DNA of 64,000 nucleotides from Paludibacteraceae bacterium (GTDB lineage: Bacteria; Bacteroidota; Bacteroidia; Bacteroidales; Paludibacteraceae): contig JAGBVI010000063.1 of the NCBI GenBank assembly GCA_017630395.1, positions 1 to 64,000 of the forward strand, written 5' to 3'. The position numbers and the translations under genes were made by a program. The notes under the pieces are model-generated. The model had not been told where the DNA came from. It saw nothing but the letters and a program-made list of their open reading frames with translations, and did not search any database. The stretch's first letter is position 1. Each line of letters starts with the position of its first letter. Positions 8,034 through 17,399 of the stretch are shown in pieces.

Positions 8034-9356
8034 ATGAAAGAACGCATATCCAATGCCCTAAAGGCTTTAAATATAGAAAAATTAAATGAGATGCAAGAGA
8101 TGTCTTTGCGGGCCAACGAATCCGGTAGAAATGTTTTGTTATTATCGCCTACCGGTTCTGGCAAAACATTAGCATTTCTCCTTCCTCTTTTGCGACAATT
8201 AAAAGTCGATGCAAACGAATCCCAAGCCCTGGTTTTAGCACCATCGCGCGAGTTGGCACTACAAATAGAACAGGTTTTCAAAGGAATGAATTCACCATTT
8301 CATTGCGCCTGTTGCTACGGAGGTCACTCCATCGAAATGGAGGCAAGGAATCTCTCTAATAAACCACAACTAATAATCGGTACTCCCGGACGCATTTTAG
8401 ATCATATAAGAAGAGAAAACATAGTTCCTCAATCCATCTTATTCTTGACAATTGATGAATTTGATAAATCATTGGAATTAGGATTTCAAGATGAGATGGA
8501 AGAAATCATCAAGCATCTTACCTCTATAAAGAAAAAGATGTTACTTTCTGCTACTCGATCAGAAGAGATTCCGGACTTTGTTAAATTACACCATCCAATA
8601 GTTCTTGATTTCCTCAAAGAAGAAGAGATAAAAGAGAGCGGATTAACACTCTACCGCGTTAATTCACCTCAAAAAGATAAGTTGGACAGTCTGTTACTTC
8701 TTATCAAAAATCTTGATGGAGAATCTACATTGGTGTTCTGTAACTATAGAGAATCTGCTGAGAGAATCTTTAATTTTCTAAAGAAAAATGGAGCTGATTG
8801 TAAGGTTTATCACGGCGGAATGGAGCAAATTGAGAGAGAAAAATCATTGTTTCAATTTAGGAATAAAAGTATTAACATACTAATATCCACAGATTTAGCA
8901 GCAAGAGGATTAGACATAACGGATGTCAAGCATATTATTCATTACCACATCCCCGTCAATCAAGAAGCCTATACTCATAGAAATGGGAGGACAGCCAGGA
9001 TGTTTGCATCCGGAAATGCCTATCTTTTGCTACATGCCGAAGAGAAATTGCCGGACTACATAGCAAATTCAGACTTACAACCCTTCACCTTAGAAGGGGA
9101 AAAAAGAAATATTGCACCTTCCGAATGGTCCACTCTATATATTGGTAAAGGGAAAAAGAATAAAATCAGTAAAGGCGATTTAGTTGGATTTTTCATCAAA
9201 AAAGGAGAACTTGAAAAGGAGGATATAGGAATGATTGAAGTGAAAGAAAATTTTTCTTTTGCGTCAATTAAACGTACAAAAATAGTCTCCCTAATCAAAA
9301 AGATAAAAGACGAAAAAATAAAAGGAATTAAAACTATATTTGAAATAGCAAAATAA
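8034..9356 (+). CDS. DEAD-box RNA helicase, DbpA-like
   Basis: A 440-residue ATP-dependent RNA helicase. The motifs are in order: Q motif region LNEMQEMSL, motif I SPTGSGKT near residue 40, PSRELA, TPGRI, motif II as DEFD near 140, motif III SAT near 171, ARGLD near 290 and HRNGRTAR near 314. The last roughly 75 residues (GKGKKNKISKGDLVGFF onward) match the DbpA C-terminal RNA-binding fold. DbpA acts on 23S rRNA hairpin 92 during 50S assembly. Motif II is DEFD rather than DEAD, a substitution that occurs in DbpA-like proteins of this phylum. It follows the glycosyltransferase by 30 bases. Confidence 0.88.
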   Translation: MKERISNALKALNIEKLNEMQEMSLRANESGRNVLLLSPTGSGKTLAFLLPLLRQLKVDANESQALVLAPSRELALQIEQVFKGMNSPFHCACCYGGHSIEMEARNLSNKPQLIIGTPGRILDHIRRENIVPQSILFLTIDEFDKSLELGFQDEMEEIIKHLTSIKKKMLLSATRSEEIPDFVKLHHPIVLDFLKEEEIKESGLTLYRVNSPQKDKLDSLLLLIKNLDGESTLVFCNYRESAERIFNFLKKNGADCKVYHGGMEQIEREKSLFQFRNKSINILISTDLAARGLDITDVKHIIHYHIPVNQEAYTHRNGRTARMFASGNAYLLLHAEEKLPDYIANSDLQPFTLEGEKRNIAPSEWSTLYIGKGKKNKISKGDLVGFFIKKGELEKEDIGMIEVKENFSFASIKRTKIVSLIKKIKDEKIKGIKTIFEIAK

Positions 9357-9362
9357 AAGAGT

Positions 9363-10148
9363 ATGAACCCTTATTTATTAGCACTTATCGGCACCGGATT
9401 TACATTTATATGTACAAGTATAGGAGCCTCCTCAGTATTTTTTATAAAAAAAGGAGCTCACCCAGACTTACAAAAAGTATTTATGGGATTTGCAGCCGGA
9501 ATCATGATTGCTGCATCAATTTGGTCGTTATTAATTCCGGCAATAGAAATGGCTGAAGAGAATGGGAACACAGCATGGATACCTGCCGCAGGAGGATTTT
9601 TATTGGGAGGTTGTTTCTTATGGTTATTAGACACACTTCTACCCCATCTCCACCCTGGAAGTTCCTCTCCGGAAGGTATTAATTCTTCCCTAAAAAGAAG
9701 TACCATGTTGTTTATAGCAGTTACACTGCACAATATTCCGGAAGGAATGGCCGTAGGATTAACTTTTGGAATGGCAAGCGACACAATAGCCACCACTATT
9801 GCAAGTGCACTAGCCTTAGGAATTGGAATAGGTCTACAAAACATACCAGAAGGAGCAGCAATCTCTCTGCCGTTGAAAGAAGAAGGATTTTCAAGCAAAA
9901 AAGCATTCATATATGGCACCTTATCGGGTGTTGTAGAACCGATATCCGGCATTTTAGGTGTATTCCTAATCGGCTCTCTGATAAGCGTAATGCCATGGCT
10001 ACTCTCCTTTGCCGCCGGTGCCATGATTTACGTTGTGGCAGAAGAACTCATACCAGAAGCGAACAAAACAGAACATTCAAACTTAGGAACAATAGGCGTA
10101 ATGATCGGTTTTGTAATCATGATGACGTTAGACATAGCTCTTGCCTAA
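9363..10148 (+). CDS. ZIP-family metal transporter
   Basis: A 261-residue inner-membrane protein with about eight hydrophobic segments. The two hallmark metal-site motifs are present: HNIPEG near residue 122 (TM4) and QNIPEG near 158 (TM5). A His/Glu loop (LLPHLHPGSSS) lies before TM4. ZIP proteins such as ZupT bring Zn2+, Fe2+ or Mn2+ into the cytoplasm; the metal is not decided by sequence. In the second motif the usual His is Gln, as in many bacterial ZupT/GufA-type members. It starts six bases after the helicase and ends at a terminator. Confidence 0.9.
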   Translation: MNPYLLALIGTGFTFICTSIGASSVFFIKKGAHPDLQKVFMGFAAGIMIAASIWSLLIPAIEMAEENGNTAWIPAAGGFLLGGCFLWLLDTLLPHLHPGSSSPEGINSSLKRSTMLFIAVTLHNIPEGMAVGLTFGMASDTIATTIASALALGIGIGLQNIPEGAAISLPLKEEGFSSKKAFIYGTLSGVVEPISGILGVFLIGSLISVMPWLLSFAAGAMIYVVAEELIPEANKTEHSNLGTIGVMIGFVIMMTLDIALA

Positions 10149-10154
10149 ACATAT

Positions 10155-10206
10155 ATATCCCTTAACGAGTAGCTTATATAGAACCACTCATTAAGGGATA
10201 TTTTAT
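10155..10206. terminator. Bidirectional terminator between convergent genes
   Basis: Arms ATATCCCTTAA and TTAAGGGATAT with T-rich sequence beyond it on the plus strand and A/T-rich sequence on the other side. It separates the ZIP gene from the pectinase gene that ends at 10228. Confidence 0.75.
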
Positions 10207-10227
10207 GTGTTATAAAAAAATCAACTC

Positions 10228-13200
10228 CTATTTCATTACCTTCCGACAAATAATAAATTCTGCACTCTCAATTTTCAAGATATAAACACCGGATGAAAGA
10301 GGTAACTTGGCTGGAATCACGTAAGAACCAGGATTTATATCCATTTTATCCATCCAAATAATTCGCCCGGAGAGATCTATCAACGAAAGATTAATTGTAG
10401 TTGAATAACATGTTGATAAATAGATAGACGATTGTTCTGTAAGAGGATTAGGAGATAGCTCCATCTTGATTAAATCCATATAACTTTCTTGTAAGAACGT
10501 TTCTTCTCCAATAATCACAATCTTTCCCTTCTTAACAGCTCCTTGTTCATTACCAATCGTTTCGATAGAATACTCATACTCCCCTACATTGTCATCTGCA
10601 ATACCACTAAAAGTAACAGAGGAATCCTCTCTACTGATTATTACACTAATTCCATTCGGTACACCCTTTACAGATACCGTTTCTGCATTTGTCCAATTAT
10701 AGTAAAACCCAACTATTTCTTCTCCTTGTTTAAGAGTCTGAGAAGATGAACCGGCACCATGTTTTATCAATTCAGCCGGAGGTAACAAAGTCGGTGTTTC
10801 AATCTCACCCTCCTCCGCTACCACTTTTTCACTTAAATTCCCATTTGGACCAACAGCATAGACTTTATAAGTATATTGAATATTTGCATTTGCAGTTATA
10901 TCTTCATACGAAACAGCCTTGATAATCGTTAACACATAATCATCACGTTCCACAACATAACCTATCGCATCATCAACAGCAGTCCACTTCAATTTATTAC
11001 CATCCAAAACAACCTTTTTCGGAGCTTGAGGCGCAATGGTTAGTGGGATAGGATTCCAGATGTCAGAACCATTCGCAAAGATCTTTTCTTGAGTATAAAA
11101 ATTATTTACCTCCTCGCTCTTCAAGACTTTCGACCAACTTACACGTCCGCTTAAATTAGCCGGGCTACCATCTAAATTCATCGTATTATACTCTGCAAAA
11201 TAGCCAGTCAAATGGTTATCACTTGCATCGTTATTAGGATCTGTTGACCAAACAGTCCACCCTTCTTCTTTTATATGCGAATCACTCTTGCAATTAATTA
11301 AAACGGTAGAACCTTTATCCTTCCAAGGACGTAAAAAATAGTACGAGTTGTTCGCCACATCCCTTGCCCTTGAAATCGTACACTCATTCAAAATTAATCC
11401 ATAAGGAATAGTTTCACCCATATCGTTAGTATAACTTCTTCCCGCGGTTGCCGGAGCAGAAATATAATACCCTCCATTCAAACAATAAAATTCACACTTG
11501 TCATACAAAACTGTAGAATTACCAAAGATATAATCTGTTGCACCCTGAATAAAGCAATTCAAAAAATACTGACGAGAAGAAGGAGAGTGAGAATAATGAG
11601 TATCTTGAAAACTTAACAACCTACAATTCTTAAAACATTGCCTATCTGAAGCAGTACGAAGGGCAACAGCTTGAGAACCTTTTCCGAACGAGTTCTCGAA
11701 CGTAACATACTCTGCATACATTCCGGCACCTTCTGCCTGAAAAGTGGCCGAATTCATCGTTCCAACACCCACTTTACCATTGTAATCATTCCCAATATCG
11801 TCCCAACTGACAATAACCTTTTCTGCATCCTGTCCATAAAAATGAATATTGGTTTTATTGGATGACAGCTTTACTTTTTCAACATACTTCCCATTTTTAA
11901 TAAAGATCGTAATAGGATGTTCACTATTGGCAGGAGCAGCATCTATAGCCGCTTGTATCGAAGTAAAATCCCCTGAACCATCTTTGGCAACAACAAAATC
12001 ATAAATTTTATCATACGCAATCTTATCAATAATATTTATTTCACCACCTTTAACAGCTTTTTGCCCTCCCTGTGTTATAGAGACAGAGAAAGGAAATTTA
12101 CCCAACTCTGTAGGAGTTCCAAATATAGAAATTGTTTTATTTTTTGTATCAACAAGAGCTTCCACACCTTGTGGCAATCCCTCTACAGAAGCATGTTCAC
12201 CATTCTCCCAACTATATCCGAACGAAACGATTGCAGAACCCAAAACAATTGTTTGCGAAGAACTACCTGCTCCTGTCTTTGTTATAATAGGCTGCGAAGT
12301 ATTCGTCTCTATCGAAGGATAGACCTCACTTATTGCATCAGCAGAAGTAACTCCCCCCCTCATAATATCTTCAACAATACCATTGAGATAAATTTCAAGA
12401 TTAGTATAACCACTAACGTGAAGTCCATTACCATCTGAAGAGTTGTTTATATCCAAACCAAATTGCACCTCCCAACTATCCGGCATTCCATCATTGTCTG
12501 TATCAAGTTGAGCAGGAGCAGAATTCAATATAGGCCAACCTCCCACATCTGCAGGAGAGTCAATTATACCCAAACCACCAAGCACAGACCCCTTATAGGT
12601 ATATACCCCATTTTTTGTTTCATTAACAATACGAGAATCCACAGCATCCCGTTTCAACGAAGCACCAGCATATTGTAACACCTTCTCAAAGGCATTTTCA
12701 GCACTATGCGTAGAAACATCAGCCACCGAAAATTCCGTGTAAGCTTTAATTCGCTCCACAGTCATCTCTGAATTATTCTTATTGTCGATATTTATTCCAT
12801 TCCAATCCCAATCACTCCCTTTCTCCGACATAAAATTCCCATTGACATAAAATGTTCCATAAACACCTTTCTCTTGAGAATTAGAACCATCATCGGCAGA
12901 AGGTTGAAAGATTCTATACTTTATCGAAGAACTTGTAGCGGGACCGGATTTATAATAATTATTGATAAAATTATACGAACCACCTTCACCCGCATAACCA
13001 CTATTGATACTACCCCAATTGTAAAATACATTGTTTCTTATATCAACCAATTCCAAATCCGGACGTGCAGTATATCTACTGCCACACAAACGTGGATTTC
13101 GGCTACTATGATGAGCTACTAAATTGTGATGAAAAGAAGCACCCTGACCACCCCATATTCCACCATAACCATGATAACCTTTAGGATGTAAAGATCCTCT

Positions 13201-13764
13201 CAAACTTTCTGCAATCAAACACCATTGCATAGTAAAATTGGTATTCCCATAAAAAGAAGCACATTCATCTGTACACCAACTCATAGAACAGTGGTCTATG
13301 ATGATATTCTTCCTATTTCTACCCCAAATAGCATCTCTATCAATCGTTCCATCACTATCCGGCTTATCCACACCCATGCGAAATCTTAAGAACCTAATAA
13401 TTACATTATCGGCTGCCACAGTTACTCCATAATTTTTTAAACAGATTCCATCACCAGGAGCTGTTTGACCGGCAATCGTTAGATTACCATTACTTATTTT
13501 TAACTCAGACTGTAGCTCAATAATTCCTGATACATCAAAAACTATGGTTCGTGCACACGATTGGGCAACAGCATACCGTAAAGTACCCTCCTTATTTCCA
13601 TCTTCCAATGTTGTTACATGGTAAACAACACCACCACGACCTCCTGTCGTAGTTAATCGGGCAAACCCTTCTGCACCGGGGAAAGCCGGGGTTTGAGCAT
13701 CTATTGTTTTCAATGAAAATAGGCATAGTATTAACACTGACAAATAGGTATAAAATCGTCGCAT
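10228..13764 (-). CDS. Secreted pectate lyase / pectinesterase fusion with T9SS sorting domain
   Basis: A 1178-residue secreted multidomain enzyme. The signal peptide starts MRRFYTYLSVLILCLF; this ATG is preferred over one 48 bases upstream. Residues about 25-420 form a pectate-lyase-type parallel beta-helix (AFPGAEGFAR start, NVIIRFLRFR). A Ca-binding-like DTDNDGMPDSWE follows near 425, then an Ig-like segment. A carbohydrate esterase 8 pectin methylesterase spans about 585-880, with QAVALRT, QDTHY near 721, DYIFG near 743 and LRPWKD near 813. Fibronectin/Ig-like repeats and a type-A T9SS tail (LSPNPLTEQSS, SSGVYILKIE) close it. The esterase would demethylate pectin and so make substrate for the lyase. 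The two Ig-like segments share the GAGSSSQT motif. Confidence 0.9.
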   Translation of the reverse strand: MRRFYTYLSVLILCLFSLKTIDAQTPAFPGAEGFARLTTTGGRGGVVYHVTTLEDGNKEGTLRYAVAQSCARTIVFDVSGIIELQSELKISNGNLTIAGQTAPGDGICLKNYGVTVAADNVIIRFLRFRMGVDKPDSDGTIDRDAIWGRNRKNIIIDHCSMSWCTDECASFYGNTNFTMQWCLIAESLRGSLHPKGYHGYGGIWGGQGASFHHNLVAHHSSRNPRLCGSRYTARPDLELVDIRNNVFYNWGSINSGYAGEGGSYNFINNYYKSGPATSSSIKYRIFQPSADDGSNSQEKGVYGTFYVNGNFMSEKGSDWDWNGINIDNKNNSEMTVERIKAYTEFSVADVSTHSAENAFEKVLQYAGASLKRDAVDSRIVNETKNGVYTYKGSVLGGLGIIDSPADVGGWPILNSAPAQLDTDNDGMPDSWEVQFGLDINNSSDGNGLHVSGYTNLEIYLNGIVEDIMRGGVTSADAISEVYPSIETNTSQPIITKTGAGSSSQTIVLGSAIVSFGYSWENGEHASVEGLPQGVEALVDTKNKTISIFGTPTELGKFPFSVSITQGGQKAVKGGEINIIDKIAYDKIYDFVVAKDGSGDFTSIQAAIDAAPANSEHPITIFIKNGKYVEKVKLSSNKTNIHFYGQDAEKVIVSWDDIGNDYNGKVGVGTMNSATFQAEGAGMYAEYVTFENSFGKGSQAVALRTASDRQCFKNCRLLSFQDTHYSHSPSSRQYFLNCFIQGATDYIFGNSTVLYDKCEFYCLNGGYYISAPATAGRSYTNDMGETIPYGLILNECTISRARDVANNSYYFLRPWKDKGSTVLINCKSDSHIKEEGWTVWSTDPNNDASDNHLTGYFAEYNTMNLDGSPANLSGRVSWSKVLKSEEVNNFYTQEKIFANGSDIWNPIPLTIAPQAPKKVVLDGNKLKWTAVDDAIGYVVERDDYVLTIIKAVSYEDITANANIQYTYKVYAVGPNGNLSEKVVAEEGEIETPTLLPPAELIKHGAGSSSQTLKQGEEIVGFYYNWTNAETVSVKGVPNGISVIISREDSSVTFSGIADDNVGEYEYSIETIGNEQGAVKKGKIVIIGEETFLQESYMDLIKMELSPNPLTEQSSIYLSTCYSTTINLSLIDLSGRIIWMDKMDINPGSYVIPAKLPLSSGVYILKIESAEFIICRKVMK

Positions 13765-13822
13765 ATAATAAATCAATAAAGTTTCGTTACTTTTGTTACT
13801 CAAGTCGAACAAACAATTATTT

Positions 13823-13859
13823 AGGTAACTCTACAAACTAAAATTCATAGAAATTACCT
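13823..13859. repeat. Family B palindromic element, copy B1 (short)
   Basis: AGGTAACTCTA and TAGAAATTACCT are inverted repeats around a 14-base centre. It lies between the pectinase start and the kinase stop. The ends match the longer family-B copies near 50.4, 52.5 and 54.6 kb. Confidence 0.5.
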
Positions 13860-13878
13860 AAACTTTGAAAAGAGCCTC

Positions 13879-15546
13879 TCAATAATTAAACGTACTTCCA
13901 CCCAAAAATTCCCGAAGCAGAGAGGTTAATGGAATCTCCTCTTCGTGCACAACTGAAAATTGGTTTAAGAAATTCTTCAGACGAGAAACCTCTTGATATA
14001 CAGGAGAATTTTCAGGAACATTGGAAAGTAACGGCTGAACAAATTTTTTCAGTACACACAATTCAAATATCAAAGCCGAATTGAATGTCATATCAGCATT
14101 CTCTTGGTAAGGAAAAATCCATTTTTGCTCTCCTTCCATAACCTTTGCCCATCGACTAATCGTTTCTATAGCCGAGTATCCACGATACTTATAATCACGA
14201 ATAATCCTTCTCAATAATCGATTATCTGTTGTAGGAATCCAATTATGGTTATCCACAGAAATTGTAGTTAAAGCCGAAACATAAATTCTAAAGATTTTAT
14301 TCTTATCAATTTTTTCTGTCAACATTGGATTTAAAGCATGAATTCCCTCAATAACTAACATTCCGTTCTCTCCTAATTTCAATTTTTCACCTCTATATTC
14401 ACGCTCACCAGTTTCAAAATTGTAATAAGGAATCTCTACCTCTTCTCCATTCATCAATTGATTCACTTGCTTATTGAACAACTCTAAATCTACTGCATAA
14501 ATAGATTCAAAATCATATTCTCCGTTTTCATCTCTTGGAGTTTGTGTTCGCGGAACAAAATAGTTATCCATAGACAACGGAATCGGATGAATACCATTGA
14601 TAGCAAGTTGCACACTCAATCGTTTACTAAATGTTGTTTTCCCGGAAGAAGATGGTCCGGCAATAAGTGCCAATTTAACTTCCTCTCGTCCACAAACAGC
14701 ATCTGCTATTTTTATTATTTTTTTCTCCTGAAGGGCTTCTGCTACTTTGATGATGGAGGATATTTTTTCTTTTTGCTTTACAATTGCATTCATCTCCCCA
14801 ATATTTCCTAAGCCCATAATTCCATTCCACTCAGTATATTCGCTGAAAGAATCGAACAACTTTTCTTGATTGAAGAAATCTTCCAATCTATCCGGAGTGA
14901 TTCTGTTGGGAACTTGCAAAAACAATCCATCATGATATAGTTTAATATCAAAAATTTTGATATATCCTGTAGAAGGCACCAAAGGACCTAAAAATCTATC
15001 CCATTCTCCATCTAATTCATAAATTTTAGTGTAAAATTGGCCTAATGATTGCAATAATTTAGAGACATCATACGCTTTCTTTTTTTCAAAATAATTTATC
15101 GCCTCATCAGAAGGAACACTCTTCATCAAAAAAGGTATATCTTGCTCAATTGTACGATACATTTTTTGTTTGATATTTTCCACATCTTGTTCCGTTACTT
15201 CCCTATTTAAGCCAAGCAACTTACAATAATAGCCTTTTGATATTGGGTGTTCTATACGAAGTTCCACTCCCTCATATAATTCATGTACAGCCTTGCAAAG
15301 GATAAAAGATAAAGAACGTACATAAGCTCTCATACCCGAAGGTGTATCATAGCTAATGAAAGAGACCCTTTTAGGATTATATACCTTAAATTTTAAATCT
15401 CTTGTAACATTATTTACTTTGGCAACAATAGCTGGATATTTCAATTGCAACTGCATATCCTTATAAATATCCAACAACTGAGTTCCTATCGGATAAGACT
15501 TTATTTCTTGTGTATTTTCACAAAATATTTCTACTGTATTTTCCAT
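13879..15546 (-). CDS. TGS-domain nucleoside (uridine) kinase-like protein
   Basis: A 555-residue protein. The N-terminal region (residues about 1-65) is TGS-like and about 70-240 resembles the threonyl-tRNA synthetase second domain. The C-terminal region is a uridine-kinase/phosphoribulokinase P-loop domain, with GPSSSGKTTFSKRL near residue 295, the DNYF motif near 325 and EGIHALNP near 395. Such fusions are widespread in Bacteroidales and Clostridia as 'nucleoside kinase'. Phosphorylation of uridine/cytidine is the family guess; the substrate is not established. It is the last gene of the pdxB group and is separated from pdxB by an inverted repeat. Confidence 0.85.
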   Translation of the reverse strand: MENTVEIFCENTQEIKSYPIGTQLLDIYKDMQLQLKYPAIVAKVNNVTRDLKFKVYNPKRVSFISYDTPSGMRAYVRSLSFILCKAVHELYEGVELRIEHPISKGYYCKLLGLNREVTEQDVENIKQKMYRTIEQDIPFLMKSVPSDEAINYFEKKKAYDVSKLLQSLGQFYTKIYELDGEWDRFLGPLVPSTGYIKIFDIKLYHDGLFLQVPNRITPDRLEDFFNQEKLFDSFSEYTEWNGIMGLGNIGEMNAIVKQKEKISSIIKVAEALQEKKIIKIADAVCGREEVKLALIAGPSSSGKTTFSKRLSVQLAINGIHPIPLSMDNYFVPRTQTPRDENGEYDFESIYAVDLELFNKQVNQLMNGEEVEIPYYNFETGEREYRGEKLKLGENGMLVIEGIHALNPMLTEKIDKNKIFRIYVSALTTISVDNHNWIPTTDNRLLRRIIRDYKYRGYSAIETISRWAKVMEGEQKWIFPYQENADMTFNSALIFELCVLKKFVQPLLSNVPENSPVYQEVSRLKNFLNQFSVVHEEEIPLTSLLREFLGGSTFNY

Positions 15547-15585
15547 GACAACCTATATTTATGGTTTTAAATTTTATTTCAACTG

Positions 15586-15664
15586 ATTAGAGGAATTTTG
15601 ATATTTTTAAATCCATTTCGCACCTCCTGCATTAAGCAAAATGCGCTTCAAAATCACCTCTAAT
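15586..15664. repeat. Inverted repeat with about 45-base loop
   Basis: ATTAGAGGAATTTTGAT (15586-15602) is nearly complementary to TTCAAAATCACCTCTAAT (15647-15664). A smaller GCATT/AATGC hairpin sits in the loop. It fills the gap between pdxB and the kinase. It could be a transcription or RNA-processing signal or another short mobile element. Confidence 0.45.
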
Positions 15665-15684
15665 TAATTGATATTCAAGACTAA

Positions 15685-16722
15685 TTATTTAGCAAGAGGA
15701 GATAAAAAATAATCTACCTCCCTACGGATAGGATAGCTTCCTCTAATTTTTTCAAAATTCTTTGGATTTGTCCTAAGCAACATATCGTCAGACAATATAT
15801 CATATGAAGATTTTATAGCCTCCGCCAACGTAACACATTCACCTCTATTATCTACATCTGGCAGAGCCTCAACTCTCCAATGATCCAATCCTAAATTAAA
15901 AAAACGACTTATAGCCTGCACACATTGTGTGGTTGCATTCGCCTTGCCATCTGCAGAATATCCAGCAATATGAGGCGTAGCAATATCTACCAAGTTCAAC
16001 AACTCTAAATCGACGTTAGGTTCATTTTCCCAACAATCAAGAACGCACTTATCAATCTTTCTCTCCCTTATTGCAGACTTTAGAGCTATAGTATCAATAA
16101 CCTCTCCTCTCGCTGCATTTATCAAAGTGATTCCAGGCTTGATGTTGGCAAAAAATTTATCATCTGCCATGTGATAGGTTTTGTATTTTCCCGACCTTGA
16201 CAATAGAGTATGGAAAGAAATTATATCGCACTCACAACAAATCTCTTGCAAAGAAGAAAATCCGGCTACACCTTCTTTTTCAACTCTCGGCGGGTCATTA
16301 TGTAGAACTGTCATACCCAATCTTTTACAAATGGCAGAAACAGCCTTCCCAACATTCCCGACTCCTACCAAGCCAATTTTCTTATCACGTACTCCTTCAC
16401 CATAAAGGCTAACCAATGCTGCTGCAATATATTGAGCAACCGAATTGGCATTGCAACCGGGCGAACTTACCCATGTTATCCCCCGTTCTTTACAATAGGC
16501 ATCATCAATATGGTCATAACCAATTGTTGCTGTAGCAATAAATTGAACACTACTACTCTCTAATAACTTTTCATTACACTTTGTTCGAGTCCGAATAATG
16601 AGAGCATCAGCATCACGAACAGCCTCAGCCGTAATCAACTCAGATGAAAGATATTTAACTTGCGCTACATCCTCTAACACTCCTTTTATAAAAGGAATCT
16701 TATCATCAATTACAACTTTCAA
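15685..16722 (-). CDS. pdxB: Erythronate-4-phosphate dehydrogenase
   Basis: A 345-residue D-isomer 2-hydroxyacid dehydrogenase of the PdxB subfamily, the second step of the DXP-dependent route to pyridoxal phosphate. It has the NAD loop GVGNVGKA near residue 120, the catalytic Arg in NAARGEVID near 203, the Glu in ENEPN near 230 and the His in TPHIAGYSADGK near 249. The YSADGK segment and the C-terminal dimerisation tail distinguish PdxB from SerA. It begins seven bases after the lipoprotein gene and is likely cotranscribed with it. Confidence 0.93.
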   Translation of the reverse strand: MKVVIDDKIPFIKGVLEDVAQVKYLSSELITAEAVRDADALIIRTRTKCNEKLLESSSVQFIATATIGYDHIDDAYCKERGITWVSSPGCNANSVAQYIAAALVSLYGEGVRDKKIGLVGVGNVGKAVSAICKRLGMTVLHNDPPRVEKEGVAGFSSLQEICCECDIISFHTLLSRSGKYKTYHMADDKFFANIKPGITLINAARGEVIDTIALKSAIRERKIDKCVLDCWENEPNVDLELLNLVDIATPHIAGYSADGKANATTQCVQAISRFFNLGLDHWRVEALPDVDNRGECVTLAEAIKSSYDILSDDMLLRTNPKNFEKIRGSYPIRREVDYFLSPLAK

Positions 16723-16729
16723 TTTATTT

Positions 16730-17209
16730 TTAATTTGTTATTTGTAAACCGTATTTTTGAACAAAACTCTTAAACTCTTTTATCAAAATGCTCTTTTTAG
16801 AACCAAGTTTTTCTGCCACACCATCTTCCAACTTAGATAGTTTTGCCCCATCTTCGTACGAAAAATTTCCTGCATTTTTTAAAATTTCAATTGCTTCTTT
16901 ATACTCCTCGTTATACAATGAGACATAGGCTTGAACAAAATCTATTCCTGCCGTTCTTAAAGCATCGTCACCTCTCATAGGCTTAAGTGATTGAAGTTTT
17001 TCCAACGACTCTTCAGCCTCTTCCTTGGCTTCATCAAAAGCAGATTGAACCTCCGAAAACTCTTTCTTTCCAATCAATTCACCCAAATTCAACATATTCG
17101 TTTCTGTTTTGGATGTTTCCCTTATAATTGTTTCACAGTAATCTGCCGGAGTAGTACATGCCAAAAATAAAAATGGTAAAATCAAACCAATTACACTTCT
17201 TAATTTCAT
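16730..17209 (-). CDS. Hypothetical lipoprotein
   Basis: A 159-residue protein with a signal peptide ending in the lipobox LFLACTT, so Cys18 is the likely lipidation site. The mature part is mostly helical and rich in Glu/Lys with TPR-like spacing (YVSLYNEEYKEAIEILKNAG). I do not recognise a named family. It is seven bases upstream of pdxB. Confidence 0.75.
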   Translation of the reverse strand: MKLRSVIGLILPFLFLACTTPADYCETIIRETSKTETNMLNLGELIGKKEFSEVQSAFDEAKEEAEESLEKLQSLKPMRGDDALRTAGIDFVQAYVSLYNEEYKEAIEILKNAGNFSYEDGAKLSKLEDGVAEKLGSKKSILIKEFKSFVQKYGLQITN

Positions 17210-17282
17210 ATCTTAAAATTTAGTGAGAGAAGAACTAAGCAAAACTACTTTACTCAATTACACCCTCGGAGTTACACATAAT

Positions 17283-17368
17283 ACAACTTCTATAAATTGT
17301 GAATTTTAGAAATCGTCTAATTTCGTTTTTTAACAACTTATCGCTAAAAGCTCCGCAATAAATTGCCT
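17283..17368. repeat. Possible family B element, copy B2 (degenerate)
   Basis: The left end ACAACTTCTATAAATT resembles other family-B ends; the right end AATAAATTGCCT matches less well. It lies upstream of the lipoprotein gene, in the 883-base gap 17210-18092 that also holds a family-A element. Confidence 0.35.
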
Positions 17369-17399
17369 AAATATAAGAAAAAAATATTTCACTTCATTA

